A DNA stretch of 64,000 bases, taken from assembly GCF_000327385.1 (NCBI RefSeq), contig NW_008710536.1:1024678-1088677 (forward strand). The letters are read 5' to 3'. A program made the position numbers and the translations under genes. This document shows, piece after piece, positions 60,455 through 64,000 of this stretch; position 1 is the stretch's first letter; each line of letters opens with the position of its first letter. The notes under the pieces were generated by a model. It was not told the DNA's origin. It did not search any database and saw only the letters and a list, made by a program, of their open reading frames with translations. This DNA comes from Lottia gigantea (lineage: Eukaryota; Mollusca; Gastropoda; Lottiidae).

Positions 60455-62852
60455 TCATACATGAATTTTTATCAATTTTTTCAAAGCATGCTTGCATAAT
60501 AAATTCGGCCTTTTGCCCTTAAGGAAATATAAATTGGATAATAATTGATAGTTATTAATAAAGAATGGGTCGATCTTTCTGGATTCTTCAAGACGCTCGA
60601 TTGCTTTATCCTCACATCCTAGATCAAACAGCATATTGCCTTCGTGATTTAAAACAGTTGCATTCAATCCTATGGTTATTTTGTCTGCAGTTTCTTGAAG
60701 TCTTTTCTCATCACCTGGTTTTGAATTTCGTTTTAAAACTTTCATTTGACCTGATCGAAAAATTTCCACGTAACCGTATGTGATAAAACGTCTGTTTACT
60801 TTCAAAATCAAATAATTATAATGAGGATTTTCGATTAAATATTTTAATAAATATGGCGCGTTCGACACTGAGATAAAGTTGGAGGCACGACTAAACGTTG
60901 ACACGTGAACATCCTTGGATGCCCAACTGACACTGGAAGCTATGGTAGTCCTTGACATATGATCAAATTCATTGAATTCGTTTATCATTAAGGCTAGAAT
61001 GGGAATATTTCTATGTAGAATGGCATATCCTCCAGACATATGCATACTTCTATCCATAAATACACCTGTGACGTCATCAGCACTTCCCACATAGTCCAAA
61101 CAACTGTTCACATCATTTGAATCACTAGTATGAGCATATGTCCAAGATACATTTGTCTGGTCTTTAGGACTAGGAAATATTTGGATACAATTGAAAAGAC
61201 TTAAGATGCACACAAAAAATATCATCGCACGGCTTGCTTTTAATGATAAAACTGTTTTAAAAAACCGAATAAATGTCCACGAGACCAAAATATAGAATAA
61301 ACAAAATAAGTTATGAATATGGCGCGTTTCTTTATGACTTTGTAGAGAATAAATGACTAGTAAAATACAAAATGACAAGAACAACTTCATCACAGTTTCA
61401 CAGTTCCTAAATGCACATGTCGCTTTCATATACACCAAGAGTATAACAGCTAAAACGAGCAATATACTATTAAAATAAGATTGTGTGAACATAGCATTGG
61501 TGTAAAACGATATACTCATTTTTCCAAAAAATGTAGAAGAATAATCAGTAAGCACGTTGAAATAAAACCAATTCCACGGTGTAATAATTCCAAAACCAAA
61601 CATTCTAAAATCCAACCATACGCACATGGCCGTTGCAGATGTCATTCCAACCAGAATTTCTATAATGTTTGATGCGGCTACTGATTCGACGGAAATAAAT
61701 GGCACTAAAACAGTAACTGAGAATAAAGTTACATCCGGTCTCGTATAGCATGATGTTGTCAATACAAACGACGATATAGTAACCATCAGATGATGGTTAA
61801 TGGATTTCCAGGAATTCCAGAAAGCATCGATTGGTACGTGATAAGAAATCTGGACAACTTGTGGGGCGATCTCATTTACCCTCTTCAAACCTAAAATTCC
61901 ATTTGGCAAGATCTCACAATTTTTCGACATTGATTGAAATTTACTAAAATTTGGTAATAAAGATTCAATATTAAATGTTAGTCGTTTTCCCAAAATTGTA
62001 ACATTTGAGTTGTTTGTAGTTTCTGCGACAGGAGAACAGATATCATTGATATCTTTGAATTCCCCAGGCAATCCTTTCGAAACCATTTTTTGTTCGCTGT
62101 CTTTTATTTTTGATGTTGAAAACGCATTCAGTATCAAAGACGACGTCAAGAACACAAATGGCGCCAAAAAACTGTTCACTAATGTATGAGTACCAAACAC
62201 ATTAAGATGAACAGATGTTGCGACTAGAAAAGACGATAAAACACCAATATCCCGAGAGTTAAACAGATCTGTACTGAATTTGTAGATCGTTAATGGTAAA
62301 AATGACGTCACTACACCATGACTAACTTTCCATAGCTGTAATGAAAATTGAGGCAAAATTGAAAATCTATTCGAAAGCTTACAAATTGTTTTCTCGTTTG
62401 AAAGGGATGAACCTACCTGTGGCACTTACTAGCATTGTAGAACGGAGGTCACAATACATACTATAAAATACTTTAGAAAATTATTTTCTTCTGTTGTTTC
62501 TTTAAAATATTAACTTTCAAGGAAAGTTTAAATCGAAAGTCATTTTGTCTCCAGTGCGTCTAATTCTTTTCCCCTGATCTTATGACGTCTGGATTCGTCC
62601 GAAGCCTTCACGTGAAGTTAAAAGATGGCAATGAAGTAAATCGGTAGCTTACCAAGAATGGCTTAATACCCTGAGTGAAAAGTTCAGCAACCCATGTTAT
62701 AGCTATGAAAAAGGATGGATAAATAAAAGACCTCATTGCAGACATCCCCAAACTGATCTCTCTTTGTCTTAGTCTGGTCGTGTTTTCATTTGGTGTAGAG
62801 GTCAGGTATTCATAAGGCCGAAATCCATAGCCGTACACCTCAGAATGGGCAA
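60455..62852 (-). CDS. GT22-family mannosyltransferase paralogue, 5' exon not seen
   Basis: Paralogue of the gene at 54961-59653, in tail-to-tail orientation. Two exons are visible: 62653-62852 and 60455-62335 (acceptor ATTACAG before LWKVSHGV). The first is exactly 200 nt with the same phases as exon 2 of the partner, so intron positions are conserved. Recognisable parts: VAHSEVYGYGFRPYEYL, the YKFSTDLFNSRDIGVLSSFL region, a long insert (about 110 residues) after the SFLAPFVFLT helix, and SHKETRHIHNLFCLF for the late loop. A shared DDVTGVFMDRSMHMSGGYAI-type segment (partner: DVTGLVVDYSLYATGGFALI) and a TPR-like C-terminus with IGLNATVLNHEGN complete it. The exon with the HPDE catalytic loop was not found in the last 1.1 kb and probably lies beyond the window, so activity cannot be judged. 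About 693 residues are seen. Confidence 0.72.
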
Positions 62853-64000
62853 CTGAAATATACAATGTAAACAAGTTTTAAGAGGAAGTGCTCGCCACCT
62901 TTTTAAAAACGACATTGATGAACAATGCCTTCATAATAAAGCTATGTGGACTCTCCAAAGGGGATGTTTAGTTTACAAGCCCAGTCGCAAATACGGATGC
63001 GCATGTCGTGGCTTATAACTAAGTGAATCAGTATGTCAATGAGTTTTGACTAGTGTGTGGGAATGATGAGTAAATGGTAGAGCATGTCGGATCACTAATC
63101 ATTCAGCTATCCCCTTCTTGGTACGTCGAACAGATAGTTGTCGTTTGTTTTGATATCGGTCAGCGTGTGAAAGTCTGGTGACCTTAGTAATTCATCTCAT
63201 CCTCAGTATTCTGGTCGACTCAAATGTATATGGGTATGGATAATCCGGATCAAGATCAATGCGAGATTTGGCCACGATCAAGCTGGTAGAAAGGATACTA
63301 ATTGAACCGAGATAGTTGTCCTAATATGAAAATGGATGCTTCTTTCATTCTTACGTCATTTGAATTCCTTTTCGCCTTTTAATAACACCTATTAAATTAA
63401 ATACGGCAAACTAGCGAAAAGTTCAGATAGTACAAGAAATTATAACTTTCTTTTAGTATATTTTACAAAATTACAGTCCAATAACTACCAAATATTCCCC
63501 CAAAAGAATTTCAATAATGGGAAAAACAGTGTCCTTATGCCGTCACATTTAAATCGTTACGCGTTTGTGACTTTAATTTTCTACTTGAATAGTCATAGCC
63601 AAGACACTCACCCTTGATGTTAAAAAATTAAAAAGGCTACTGTTCATTTATTTGCCTTTCAAAGAGTATTCGACAACACCTTAAGTATATAAAGAAATTA
63701 TACGGCTATTTGAATTTAATTTGAAGTTATTACGAATCCCACTATATAGTAGTATGACATGTGAAAACTGAAAACCAAACCATAAGTAAACACTTATATT
63801 AAGATCTTGGAAAACAAAAAATCCTAAATCACCCCTTAAAGCGAAAGAAGGGGTGGGGGGGTCATCATTTTCAAAAAGGTGGAATATGACTAAATTATCC
63901 TTTTCCATTGAGGTTTGCTTTTATTTCTTTAAACCTTTATTCGTTGTAAATGTTTAAAGTTTATATCAATCCTCTGCTTTTTTCGCATCACATCACAACT
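62853..64000. other. Upstream part of the GT22 paralogue, presumably its first intron
   Basis: No recognisable HPDE-encoding exon and no other gene seen. A short G-run (GGGGTGGGGGGG) stands near 63850. AT-rich unique sequence otherwise. Confidence 0.4.

Overview
The window looks like nuclear DNA of an invertebrate, most likely a mollusc or another lophotrochozoan. It is AT-rich, its host genes have many short exons with GT-AG introns, and it carries tandem minisatellites, fold-back elements, a Tc1-like transposon and fossil Polinton/adintovirus-type DNA. The organism call is inference from gene content. No organism-specific marker was found.

Layout. Bases 1 to about 11.7 kb hold at least two fossil copies of Polinton/adintovirus-type elements. 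Copy A (minus strand, running off the left edge) has the N-terminal part of a family-B DNA polymerase, a fibre-like coiled-coil protein, an adenain-like protease, and a phospholipase-A2/integrase reading frame. Copy B has a second polymerase part on the plus strand, then penton-like, packaging-ATPase, small virion-like and major-capsid genes on the minus strand. A nested palindrome (5675-5745) lies at the junction of the copies and a second hairpin (11745-11819) lies beyond the right side.

From 11.9 to 18.4 kb, on the minus strand, is a ten-exon host gene that I assembled by hand for a secreted protein built from alternating cysteine-rich exon types. One exon sits in a recently duplicated 340-bp block beside the fossil element, and part of another exon lies as an inverted copy upstream of the gene. 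From 21.9 to 32.0 kb, on the plus strand, is a complete LARGE glycosyltransferase gene (18 coding exons, 725 residues; GT8 plus GT49 domains). Two of its exon borders have been turned into tandem arrays. A Tc1-type DD34E transposon with matching 31-bp ends and one in-frame stop lies at 36.07-37.62 kb.

From 42.3 to 45.0 kb (plus) is a four-exon gene for a secreted protein with a farnesoic-acid-methyltransferase-like domain and a PAN/apple-like tail. From 47.9 to 49.2 kb (minus) is a gustatory-receptor-like seven-helix protein. From 55.0 to 62.9 kb, two diverged GT22 (PIGZ/PIGB-type) mannosyltransferase genes face each other tail to tail. They share intron positions and carry TPR-like C-termini.

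The host genes are not an operon. LARGE (matriglycan synthesis on dystroglycan) and the GT22 pair (GPI-anchor-type mannose transfer) both belong to the secretory-pathway glycosylation machinery, but the sequence shows no functional link between them. Gaps hold mainly simple repeats and a family of short fold-back elements with ends like GGATTATAAAGAGGTTTTCT, present as at least three near-complete copies plus fragments.
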